Below are positions 44,751-52,401 of a stretch of 64,000 nt of DNA, one piece after another (the stretch's first letter is position 1; every line of letters begins with the position of its first letter). A program made the position numbers and the translations under genes. Location of the stretch: assembly GCA_037190665.1 (NCBI GenBank), contig JBBCJT010000074.1:26947-90946 (forward strand). Direction: 5' to 3'. Source of the stretch: JBBCJT01 sp037190665. Its GTDB lineage: Bacteria > Pseudomonadota > Alphaproteobacteria > Acetobacterales > Acetobacteraceae. Under the pieces are notes generated by a model. It saw only the letters and a program-made list of their open reading frames with translations. It had not been told where the DNA came from and did no database searches.

Positions 44751-44766
44751 TATCGCTATGCAGTAT
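44751..44766. promoter_or_regulatory. Operator-like site upstream of the flavoprotein gene (pairs with 45771-45786)
   Basis: The sequence TATCGCTATGCAGTAT is identical at 13 of 16 positions to TACCGCAATGCGGTAT at 45771-45786. It lies 89-104 bases upstream of the flavoprotein start codon in AT-richer promoter-like DNA. Binding by the adjacent IclR regulator is inferred from the shared sequence. Confidence 0.5.
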
Positions 44767-44829
44767 CTTTTTCTGAAATTCAGCAGATCATCGCAGCGCC
44801 AGGCCTGTCAAGCAGATCCACCGCGCTGT

Positions 44830-45705
44830 TCAGGCGATCCCGAGGATCGCCTTCGCCTCCGCCGGGGTGGCGACGGACTCGCCCAGGCTCTCCACGATGG
44901 CGGCCCCGCGTTCCACGAGAGCCGCATTGCCGGGGGTCAGCACGCCCCGCCGCAGATAAAGGTTGTCCTCCATGCCGACGCGCACATGCCCGCCGAGGAT
45001 CACGGCCTGCGCCACCATGTGGAACTGGGTGCGCGAGATGCCGAAGCCCGACCAGATGGCGCCGGCGGGAATCAGCGACTTCATGGCCAGCATGCCTTCC
45101 GCCGTGGCGGGCGCGCCCCAGGAGATGCCGAGGCAGACCTGCACCAGCGGCTTTCCCTCGAACGCGCCCTGGGAGATCATCCGCGCCGCAAGCGCGACAT
45201 GGCCGAGGTCGAAGACCTCCAGCTCCGGCTTGATCCCGGCCTCGCGGATCAGCTTCGCCATCGTGTCGAGATGGCCGGGCACGTTGACCATCGCCCGGGT
45301 GCCGAAGTTCATCGTCGCGACGTCGAGGCTGCAGATGTCGGGCCGGTTCTCCAGCACGTGGGCGACGCGTTCCTCCGGCGGGAAGAAGCTCGCCAGCGGC
45401 TTTTCCGTATCCGGGGCGAACCTCGCACCCGGGCCGGTGGTGAGGTTGATCAGCACGTCGCTGCCGGCGTCGCGGATCCGCGAGACGACCTCGCGGTAGT
45501 GCGCCCTGTCCATGCTCGGCGCGCCGGTGGCGGGATCGCGCACATGGATATGCACGATCGCCGCGCCCGCCTTTCTCGCGGCGAGGCATTCGTTTGCGAT
45601 CTGTTCGGGCGTGATCGGCAGGTGCGGCGTCAGATGCGCCGAGTCCGCGCCGCCGGTCACGGCGCAGGTGATGATCACCGGGCGGCCTGGCTTTGTCTCG
45701 CTCAT
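44830..45705 (-). CDS. Beta-keto acid cleavage enzyme (BKACE, former DUF849)
   Basis: BKACE enzymes are zinc-dependent and cleave a 3-keto acid with acetyl-CoA to acetoacetate plus a new CoA ester. The 291-residue protein starts with IITCAVTGGADSAHLTPHLPITPEQIANECLAARKAGAAIVHIHVRDPATG. There the HIHVRDP motif supplies two zinc-binding His. It continues with EVFDLGHVALAARMI and GGHVRVGMEDNLYLRRG, both conserved. The best-known members act on 3-keto-5-aminohexanoate and dehydrocarnitine; the betaine-like context makes the latter type worth testing. It is divergent from the IclR gene with a palindrome between them. Confidence 0.9.
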   Translation of the reverse strand: MSETKPGRPVIITCAVTGGADSAHLTPHLPITPEQIANECLAARKAGAAIVHIHVRDPATGAPSMDRAHYREVVSRIRDAGSDVLINLTTGPGARFAPDTEKPLASFFPPEERVAHVLENRPDICSLDVATMNFGTRAMVNVPGHLDTMAKLIREAGIKPELEVFDLGHVALAARMISQGAFEGKPLVQVCLGISWGAPATAEGMLAMKSLIPAGAIWSGFGISRTQFHMVAQAVILGGHVRVGMEDNLYLRRGVLTPGNAALVERGAAIVESLGESVATPAEAKAILGIA

Positions 45706-45770
45706 TTCTTCCTGGTTTTCCCCACGGCTGCCGCCCCGGGTTGATTGTGGTGGGGCGGCCTTTGCAGATT

Positions 45771-45786
45771 TACCGCAATGCGGTAT
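45771..45786. promoter_or_regulatory. Operator-like palindrome between the cleavage enzyme and the IclR gene
   Basis: TACCGC-AAT-GCGGTA is a perfect inverted repeat in the 157-bp divergent spacer, a size and symmetry common for IclR-family operators. A near copy lies at 44751-44766 before the flavoprotein gene. The position allows control of both the cleavage enzyme and the regulator itself. Confidence 0.6.
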
Positions 45787-45862
45787 TTCATACTTTTATG
45801 AGGCTAGATGAACACGTTGCCGCCTGCAAGAACGGTCCGGCCGAATTTCGTGAGTGATCTTC

Positions 45863-46681
45863 ATGGGTGACGCCAAGCCTTCCCCGCGATCCCGCGCCGC
45901 AGCTCGCCAGCCGCGAGCCGCGGTCGAGAGAAGCGATCCGATGTTCGTCAATTCCGTGGAGAAGGCGTTCCGCGTGCTCGGCGCGTTCAACGCGGAACGG
46001 CCGACGCTGAACCTGACCCAGCTCGCCGACACTCTCGGCATGGACAAGAGCACGGTGCAGCGGTTCGCCTACACGCTGGAGAAGCTGGGCTACCTGTACA
46101 AGGACCCGCATACGAAGCATTTCGAGCTGACCCCCCGCAATCTGCAGACGGCGTATCACTTCAGCCAGTCCAACGCGCTGATACGGCGGGCGCTGCCGTA
46201 TCTGCTGCATCTCAGCCAGACGACCGAGGAGGCGACGAACCTGTCGATCCGCGAGGGGACCGACATCATCTATGTCGTCCGCTTCATGAGCCGGCACGTG
46301 CTGGCCGCGAACGTCACCGCGGGCCGCCGCCTGCCGCTCTATTGCACCGCGCCGGGCCGGGCGATCCTCTCGCGGATGCCTGCGGATGCCGTGCGGGCGC
46401 TGCTCGATCAGTCCACCCTCCGGACCTACACCCCGCACACCACGATCCAGGTTCCGGACATCATCAGGAAGATCGGCGAGGTCTCGGCCCGTGGCTATGC
46501 GATCTGCATCGAGGAGATGCTGTTGGACGATATCTCCATCGCAGCTCCCATCGTGGACCGGGGCGGGCAGCCGATCGGCGCGGTCAATATCGCCGTCTCC
46601 AAGGCGCGCTGTACGCCGGAGATGGCGGAGTACCGGTTCGGGCCGCTGGTCGTGTCGACCGCCCAGGCGATCTCCGGCTAG
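45863..46681 (+). CDS. IclR-family transcriptional regulator
   Basis: The 272-residue protein has a basic N-terminal extension. A winged-helix domain follows (NSVEKAFRVLGAFNAERPTLNLTQLADTLGMDKSTVQRFAYTLEKLGYLYKD...FELTPRNL). The IclR effector domain has LSQTTEEATNLSIREGTDIIYVVRFMSRH, LPLYCTAPGRAILSRMP and a conserved ISIAAPIVDRGGQPIGAVNIAVSKAR block. It is divergent from the BKACE gene and very likely controls the minus-strand catabolic locus, with a ligand derived from its substrate. The ATG at 45863 was chosen over an in-frame GTG nine bases upstream. Confidence 0.92.
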   Translation: MGDAKPSPRSRAAARQPRAAVERSDPMFVNSVEKAFRVLGAFNAERPTLNLTQLADTLGMDKSTVQRFAYTLEKLGYLYKDPHTKHFELTPRNLQTAYHFSQSNALIRRALPYLLHLSQTTEEATNLSIREGTDIIYVVRFMSRHVLAANVTAGRRLPLYCTAPGRAILSRMPADAVRALLDQSTLRTYTPHTTIQVPDIIRKIGEVSARGYAICIEEMLLDDISIAAPIVDRGGQPIGAVNIAVSKARCTPEMAEYRFGPLVVSTAQAISG

Positions 46682-46691
46682 GCGGGGCTCC

Positions 46692-47738
46692 TTACTGAAG
46701 CGTGATCCCGGCGGCGCGGATTGCGGCTGACCATTTGGCAAGTTCGGAGCGGATGATTTCCGCCGACTCGTCGGGGGTCGCCGCCACGGCCTCGATGCCC
46801 TGCTGGCGCAGCCTCGCCTGCAACTCCGGCTGCCGCACCGACGACACGATGGCTTCGTTGAGGCGATCGACGATCGGGCGCGGAGTCCCTGCGGGTGCGA
46901 TGAAGCCGTACATCGAGGCGACGTCGAATCCCGGCAATCCGGCTTCCGCGGCGGTCGGCACGTCGGGGAGGGCGGAACTCCGCTGCGGCCTCGCGATCGC
47001 GAGGAAACGCAATCCGCCACCGCCACCATTCTGGAGGATGTTCGTCGCGGTGGCGAACATCACATGCACCTCGCCGGCGATGAGTGCGGTGATGGCCGGG
47101 GCCCCGCCGCGGTACGGAACATGCAGCATGCGGATGCCCGCGAGGGACATGAAGACCTCGCCGGTGATGTGCTCCGTGCTTCCGTTGCCGGCAGAGGAGA
47201 AGGTGAGCTGTCCCGGCCTCTCCCGCGCATAAGCGATGAACTCCGCGAGGTTGGCCGCGGGTACCGATGGCCCGACGGCGACCACCATCGGCAAGGCGCC
47301 GACGAAGGCGACCGGCGCAAACTCCCGCTCCAGGTCGAACGGCAAGCCTGCCCCCGGCAGGCCCGCAAGTGCCGCGTAACTCGTCGCGGCAGTTGTCAGC
47401 AGCGTGTAGCCGTCTGCCGGGGCCCGGGCGACATAGGTCGCGCCGATGGTTCCCGTCGCGCCGGGGCGGTTGTCCACCACAACGGGCTGTCCGACCCGCG
47501 TGCTGACCTCCTGGGCGACGACCCGGGCAACGAAGTCCACGGCCCCGCCCGGCGGAAAGGGTACGACGAAGCGCAGCGCGCGATTGGGAAAGTCGCCCGT
47601 CTGCGCCGCCGCGGGCGAGATCGCACCGATCCCGCTGCCGGCGACGATCGCCGAAGTGAGGAGAAGGAGGCGACGCCTGCCAGCCCTGCGGCGGGCGGAA
47701 AGTCGTGTCGCGCCGGCGACGTCAGTAACCACGGCCAT
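46692..47738 (-). CDS. Tripartite tricarboxylate transporter substrate-binding protein (Bug family), orphan
   Basis: The 348-residue product has a long basic leader and secretion signal (RRRLLLLTSAIVAGSGIGAISPAAAQ). The Bug-family start FPNRALRFVVPFPPGGAVDFVARVVAQEVSTRVGQPVVVDNRPGATGTIGATYVARAPADGYTLL follows, and the LPDVPTAAEAGLPGFDVASMYGFIAPAGTP block. It binds an organic acid in the periplasm. The membrane subunits TctA and TctB are not nearby, as is common for these expanded families. It is co-oriented with the ornithine-cyclodeaminase-like gene upstream, 13 bases away, which suggests a shared transcript. Confidence 0.9.
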   Translation of the reverse strand: MAVVTDVAGATRLSARRRAGRRRLLLLTSAIVAGSGIGAISPAAAQTGDFPNRALRFVVPFPPGGAVDFVARVVAQEVSTRVGQPVVVDNRPGATGTIGATYVARAPADGYTLLTTAATSYAALAGLPGAGLPFDLEREFAPVAFVGALPMVVAVGPSVPAANLAEFIAYARERPGQLTFSSAGNGSTEHITGEVFMSLAGIRMLHVPYRGGAPAITALIAGEVHVMFATATNILQNGGGGGLRFLAIARPQRSSALPDVPTAAEAGLPGFDVASMYGFIAPAGTPRPIVDRLNEAIVSSVRQPELQARLRQQGIEAVAATPDESAEIIRSELAKWSAAIRAAGITLQ

Positions 47739-47751
47739 GACGAGGTCCCCT

Positions 47752-48738
47752 TCAGTCGAACTGTATCCACTGTCCCCAACCGCGTGCCTCGGCCTGGGCC
47801 AAGACAGCAGCACTGACCGCCAGATCGGCGTTGGCCACGCCTAGCATAAACGCAACGATCCGGTCGGTATTCGATTTCCGTGCGACTGCCGAACCGACAA
47901 CGAGTTGCTCAAGCTCGACATCGATCCGTTCGACACCCAAGAAGGAATTCTCACGCTGACGCTTGCTGTCGAACTGCGCGCGATCGTCGGTGACGAACAC
48001 ATCCAGCGCGCGGATGGCCTCATCCGTCAGGTGGGCGTCGCGATCGAGCGAGATGAAAAGCGATCCCGGCTTCAGCCAGCTCTCGACGATGCAGGGCCGA
48101 CGATCGAGAGGGATGGCGGTGGCGCTGACGATGATATCCGCGTCGCGCACCGCAGCCTCCATGTCGCGCGCCGCCGATACCTCGATGCCGCTGACGGTCT
48201 TGGACCAGCGGACGAAATCGTCCGTCCGGTCCGCTTCGATGTCGTAGGCGCGGGCCCGGCGCAGCGTGGGGCACACGTGCGGAAGGGCCTGGAGGTGCAG
48301 GCGTCCCTGCAGGCCACAGCCGATGATCGCCAGATCCGTCGGCGCCGGGCGGACCAGGTGCCGTGTGGCCAGCATGGACACACCGACCGTGCGTCGCGAC
48401 GTGATCCAGCCCGAGTCCATGATTGCGCGCGGATTGCCCGTCGCATCGTCAAACAGGACGGCGATGCCCTGCACCTGCGGCCGGCCCCGGCGAGGGTTGT
48501 CGGGGTCGCCCAGTTGAACCTTGCCGATCGTATGGCGTCCGCCGGTGACGGAGCCCATCATGGCATTGGCCCAGCGTTTGCCGCCGCGCCGCATAAACAT
48601 CATGGGGGGCTGGATCCAGTGCCCCTCGGCCTTGGCGCGGAACATCTCCGCCAGAGGCGCCTCGAAGTCCTGCGGCCCGAGGCCGCTGGCCTCGAGATCT
48701 GTTCGCGAGAGCAGCAGAAGTCGATCGCTATCGCTCAC
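47752..48738 (-). CDS. Ornithine cyclodeaminase / mu-crystallin family protein (first of two)
   Basis: The 328-residue protein has the family Rossmann region LAIIGCGLQGRLHLQALPHVCPTLRRARAYDIE (GCGxQG), preceded by MDSGWITSRRTVGVSMLATRHL. The later block DIIVSATAIPLDRRPCIVESWLKPGSLFISLDRDAH also fits. Family members are NAD(P)-dependent cyclodeaminases, imine reductases or amino-acid dehydrogenases. Which of these it is cannot be told, since the substrate-binding residues differ widely. The start is GTG. It is the middle gene of a three-gene minus-strand unit with the Bug protein and an FMN enzyme. Confidence 0.88.
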   Translation of the reverse strand: MSDSDRLLLLSRTDLEASGLGPQDFEAPLAEMFRAKAEGHWIQPPMMFMRRGGKRWANAMMGSVTGGRHTIGKVQLGDPDNPRRGRPQVQGIAVLFDDATGNPRAIMDSGWITSRRTVGVSMLATRHLVRPAPTDLAIIGCGLQGRLHLQALPHVCPTLRRARAYDIEADRTDDFVRWSKTVSGIEVSAARDMEAAVRDADIIVSATAIPLDRRPCIVESWLKPGSLFISLDRDAHLTDEAIRALDVFVTDDRAQFDSKRQRENSFLGVERIDVELEQLVVGSAVARKSNTDRIVAFMLGVANADLAVSAAVLAQAEARGWGQWIQFD

Positions 48739-48771
48739 TGTGCGTCGGCCTTCGCGGATACCGGCTGACAG

Positions 48772-49920
48772 TCACGCTCCACTCCCCGCCCGTGCGATCC
48801 GTTCCATGACCACGGGGAAGGCGGCGAGCGGATGCGGCAATACAGGAGGCGGCACGGCGGCCAGCAGCTCCGGCGACAGTTCGGAAAGCCGCGTCGCGCC
48901 GAGCTGACCCATCGTGATGATCATCTCCTCCTCCAGGATCTCGAGCATTCGCAGCAATCCTGCTTCCCCGTCCGCCGCGAGGGACCAGGCCTGAAGGCGC
49001 CCCATGCAGACAGCCGTCGCACCCAGCGCAATCGCTTTCAGGACATCGCTTCCGCGCACAAAGCCACCGTCCACGATGATCGGCAGCTTTCCTGCGACGG
49101 CGCCGACGACGTCGGGCAGGATCTGGATCGCGGCGCGCGCGTGGTCCAGACCACGGCCGCCGTTATTCGAGACGTAGATCGCTGCTGCGCCGTGCTCCAC
49201 GGCCAGTCGTGCGTCGGCCGCTGTCTGGATGCCCTTCACCACCACGGGAATCTTCGATCGCTGGACGACGCGCTCGAAGAGGTCCCAGGTGACCGCCGCG
49301 CTGCGAAGCCCCTCCTTCGTCGGCACCTTGCCGGCCGCCAGCTCGCTGCGCTGTTGCTGCATGTAGCTCGCGTAGGTGTGCGCGTGCACGACCTTCGAAG
49401 CCAGACCGTTGATCAGGTCCCGTTCGCGGCGGCTGTAGTAGGCCGAATTGGTCGCGAAGGAGATCCCGCGGTAGCCGCTGTCGTTGATGCGATCCACGAG
49501 ATCATCGAGCATCGCGGTGTCCGCCTCGGGATGCAGCGCGAAGATCAATGGCGCATTGGTCTTCCGCGGCGCCATTCCGGTTTCGGGGTCCGCATAGCTG
49601 CTGACGATCTGCATGACGCCGAAATCGCGGACGGCGGGGGCAGATGCTTCGATCTCGCGCGGATCGAAACGCCCGATGGAGCCGATCGGCGCCAAGATCA
49701 CGGGGATGCGCAGCGCCTGCCCGAGAAAGCTGCCACGCACGTCGATATCGCTGACGTCGCGCAGTACGCGCGGCATCCAGGCAAGGCTGTCCAGCGCCTG
49801 CCTGTTGCGGAAGAGCGTCGAGTCCGTTTCCGTTCCGTAGGTGACGTATTCCCAGACATCGCGGGGAAGTTTACTGTATGCAGCCCAGACCAGGTCCTGG
49901 AGCGTTCGGTATTCAGTCAC
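48772..49920 (-). CDS. FMN-dependent alpha-hydroxy-acid oxidase-like protein with altered active site
   Basis: The 382-residue protein has the full fold of the lactate/glycolate oxidase family: YGTETDSTLFRNRQALDSLAWMPRVLRDVSDIDV, IPVILAPIGSIGRFDPREIEASAPAVRDFGVMQIVSSY, VVKGIQTAADARLAVEHGAAAIYVSNNGGRGLDHARA, and IIVDGGFVRGSDVLKAIALGATAVCMGR. In the family the catalytic base lies in SNHGGRQLD; here the same motif reads SNNGGRGLD, so His is replaced by Asn. FMN-binding residues appear kept. It may catalyse a different reaction or act on another group. The GTG start is at 49920. It is transcribed with the neighbouring cyclodeaminase-like gene. Confidence 0.85.
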   Translation of the reverse strand: MTEYRTLQDLVWAAYSKLPRDVWEYVTYGTETDSTLFRNRQALDSLAWMPRVLRDVSDIDVRGSFLGQALRIPVILAPIGSIGRFDPREIEASAPAVRDFGVMQIVSSYADPETGMAPRKTNAPLIFALHPEADTAMLDDLVDRINDSGYRGISFATNSAYYSRRERDLINGLASKVVHAHTYASYMQQQRSELAAGKVPTKEGLRSAAVTWDLFERVVQRSKIPVVVKGIQTAADARLAVEHGAAAIYVSNNGGRGLDHARAAIQILPDVVGAVAGKLPIIVDGGFVRGSDVLKAIALGATAVCMGRLQAWSLAADGEAGLLRMLEILEEEMIITMGQLGATRLSELSPELLAAVPPPVLPHPLAAFPVVMERIARAGSGA

Positions 49921-50168
49921 GCTCGATCTCCCCGCATCTTGCCGAACCTTAGCATCCGTCCGGCCTGCTGCAAGAAGCGAGGGGAATTGCTTTCACATGA
50001 TCCTTGTTATGGCCGAACGCTGCGCGCGTTGCGGAAACTGTATTCTGCTCCTGCGGTCGGGACATGAGCCCGTCAGCCGCGGCCGCACTTCATTGCCATG
50101 ACGAATGCGCCTGTGCTGTTGATGGCGACCCTTTTTTTTCCGCGTCGAGCTGTTGGTCAGGAGCTGAC

Positions 50169-51134
50169 ATGACGGACCTTCTCTATCTGGGCGCGGCGGA
50201 TATTGCCGCCCTGAAGCCACCGCCGGCCCAGCTCCGCTCCACTCTTGCACGCAGCTTCCTTCAGCACGGCCGGCACAGCGTATGGACGCAACCCAAGCAG
50301 ACGCTGGCGATCGCACCGGGCCACTTCTTCCAGGCGATGTGTGCCGCTTCGCCCGATCCGCCCTATGCAGCGGCCAAGTGGGTCGGCGTCGCGGCCGCCA
50401 ACTCGGACCGTGGGCTCGCAAACGTCGATGGTCTCGTCGTTCTCAGCGATCTCGAGACCGGGCAGCCTCTTGCCATCATCGATGGCAACAGCCTCACCGT
50501 CCTGCGGACGGCAGCGATGTCGGGGCTCGCCGCAGAACATCTGGCGCGCCGCGACAGTATGTCCATCGGCTTCGTGGGATGCGGCCAGCAGGCACATGGT
50601 CATCTCGAGGCGCTGCGGGATGTCCTGCCGGGTCTGACCGATGTGGTCTGCCTCTCCCGCAGCGCCGGCTCGGCGAGAGCATTGGCGGATGCCGCCCGCG
50701 GGCTGGGGCTCAGGGGTCGTGAGACGACATCTCCCGGCGATGTGCTCGCATGCGATGTCGTCGTAACCACCGTCCCGGGCGCGGCTGGCCTCACCCCCTT
50801 CCTGGATGCAACCGAACTGCGCGCCGGCAGCTTTGTCAGTGCTGTCGACCTCGGCCGGTCCTGGCGGCCCGAAACGTTCGGTGCCTTCGATACGCGCATC
50901 GTCGACGACAATGTTCAGGCGCAGGATCCGGCGAACCGATCCAAGCTTGCCTACCCCGGCCCCTTCGATGCCGATCTCGCCATGCTGGTGAGCGAAACCG
51001 CCCCGGGGCGCACGGATCCCGCGCAGCGGATCCTGTTCCTGTTCCCCGGCTTCGCCCTTGCTGATCTGGCCGTGGCGAGTGAGCTCTTTGTGCTGGCCAT
51101 GCAGAACGGTCGCGGCACGCTGCTGAAGCGCTGA
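50169..51134 (+). CDS. Ornithine cyclodeaminase / mu-crystallin family protein (second of two)
   Basis: The 321-residue product shows the family block GQPLAIIDGNSLTVLRTAAMSGLAAEHLARRDSMSIGFVGCGQQAHGHLEAL, with the nucleotide-binding GCGQQA, and a CDVVVTTVPGAAGLTPFLDATELRAGSFVSAVDLGRSW segment. It is only distantly similar to the paralogue at 47752, with which it is divergent. Likely NAD(P)-dependent reduction or cyclisation of an amino or imino acid. The ATG at 50169 follows a reasonable SD-like GGAGCTG. It is followed, 78 bases later, by a metallo-hydrolase gene in the same direction. Confidence 0.88.
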   Translation: MTDLLYLGAADIAALKPPPAQLRSTLARSFLQHGRHSVWTQPKQTLAIAPGHFFQAMCAASPDPPYAAAKWVGVAAANSDRGLANVDGLVVLSDLETGQPLAIIDGNSLTVLRTAAMSGLAAEHLARRDSMSIGFVGCGQQAHGHLEALRDVLPGLTDVVCLSRSAGSARALADAARGLGLRGRETTSPGDVLACDVVVTTVPGAAGLTPFLDATELRAGSFVSAVDLGRSWRPETFGAFDTRIVDDNVQAQDPANRSKLAYPGPFDADLAMLVSETAPGRTDPAQRILFLFPGFALADLAVASELFVLAMQNGRGTLLKR

Positions 51135-51212
51135 GATCGGGAAGATGCCGGCAGGAATTGCGCCAAGGCTGGACGATGACCTAGGCTCGTGACGGCTCCG
51201 AGGGAGGGCTGC

Positions 51213-52145
51213 ATGCACATCCGGCGCCGGGCGATCGCGGCATCCGTGCCGCTCCTTCTGCTGCTGCCACGGATCGTGATGTCCCAACCCGCACAGCCGC
51301 CCGTTCCCATGGTCAGGGCCGAGGGGCTGCGCCGGGTATCCGACCACGTTCAGGTCATCCCCGACGACAACGTGCCGGTCGTCCCCAATGTGGGATTTGT
51401 CGTCGGCGAGACGGGAATTCTCGTCATCGACACCGGGCTCGGGCCCCGCAATGGCGAGGTGGTCGCATCGGTCGCGCGCAGGCTCGGAGGTCAGCGCGCC
51501 GTCTATCTGGTCACGACCCATTTCCACCCCGAGCACGACCTCGGCGCGCAGGCCTTCCCCGCGAGCACGCGGTTGATCCGTTCGACGGATCAGATAGCGG
51601 ACATCAGCGAATTCGGGCTCGGCCTGGCCCGCATCTTCGCGGCCCGCTCGCGCGAGATGGCCGCTCTGCTGGAGGGAGCCGACTTCCGTGCGGCGGACAT
51701 CACCTTCGAGCGGGAATACGATCTCGACCTCGGCGGCATTCGCGCCCGGATCCTCGCCCTCGGTCCCAACCACACACGCGGCGATACAGCGGTATGGGTC
51801 GCGTCCGATCGCGTCCTGTTCTCGGGCGACGTGGCGATGCGGGCGCAGCCATCCTTCGCCAGTCCGTATTCCAGCGTGCGCCACTGGCTCACGAGTCTCG
51901 ACCGGCTCGAAGCGCTTGGCCCCGCCGTGGTGGTTCCAAGCCATGGACCGATCGGCGATGTCGGCTTCATCGCCGGCTACCGCGCTTATCTGACCGAAGT
52001 CCGGGATCGTGTGGAGGCGGAGAAGCGGGCCGGCCGCAGCATCGACCAGACCGTGGAAGCAGTCACCGCCGCCATCGCGGGCCGCTATCCTGATCGGGGC
52101 AGGCTCGCCGGTGCGATCCGGTCGGCCTACGCAGAGGCGCCGTGA
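51213..52145 (+). CDS. Secreted metallo-beta-lactamase-fold hydrolase
   Basis: The 310-residue protein has a signal peptide (MHIRRRAIAASVPLLLLLPRIVMSQP). The MBL fold follows: NVGFVVGETGILVIDTGLG, the metal motif THFHPEHD (HxHxxHD-type), GPNHTRGDTAVWVASDRVLFSGD with metal-binding His and Asp, and PSHGPIGD for the last His. This subgroup resembles the periplasmic zinc hydrolases seen beside quinoprotein dehydrogenases. The substrate is unknown. ATG 51213 was chosen because it has GGGAGG upstream and begins the signal peptide; a GTG lies 24 bases earlier. Confidence 0.88.
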   Translation: MHIRRRAIAASVPLLLLLPRIVMSQPAQPPVPMVRAEGLRRVSDHVQVIPDDNVPVVPNVGFVVGETGILVIDTGLGPRNGEVVASVARRLGGQRAVYLVTTHFHPEHDLGAQAFPASTRLIRSTDQIADISEFGLGLARIFAARSREMAALLEGADFRAADITFEREYDLDLGGIRARILALGPNHTRGDTAVWVASDRVLFSGDVAMRAQPSFASPYSSVRHWLTSLDRLEALGPAVVVPSHGPIGDVGFIAGYRAYLTEVRDRVEAEKRAGRSIDQTVEAVTAAIAGRYPDRGRLAGAIRSAYAEAP

Positions 52146-52401
52146 GGGACGCCGCGGTATCGGGAAGTCCTCAAGTGATCCATATCCGCGGTCGTGCATT
52201 CCTTGGTGAGAGACGTCTGCCTCGGCTCGATACACAGGCTGCGCAGGGCGTGGACGGGGATGAGATGACGGGGTAACCACCCAGCCGTCATCGTGGTGCG
52301 CTCCATGACCCTCATCTTCTCCATCGCGGCCAGTATCAGCCTCGGCGTCATCGTCCGTGTGCCGGTCATGACATCGGCCGCCACGGTGGCGTTTGCCTGA
52401 C

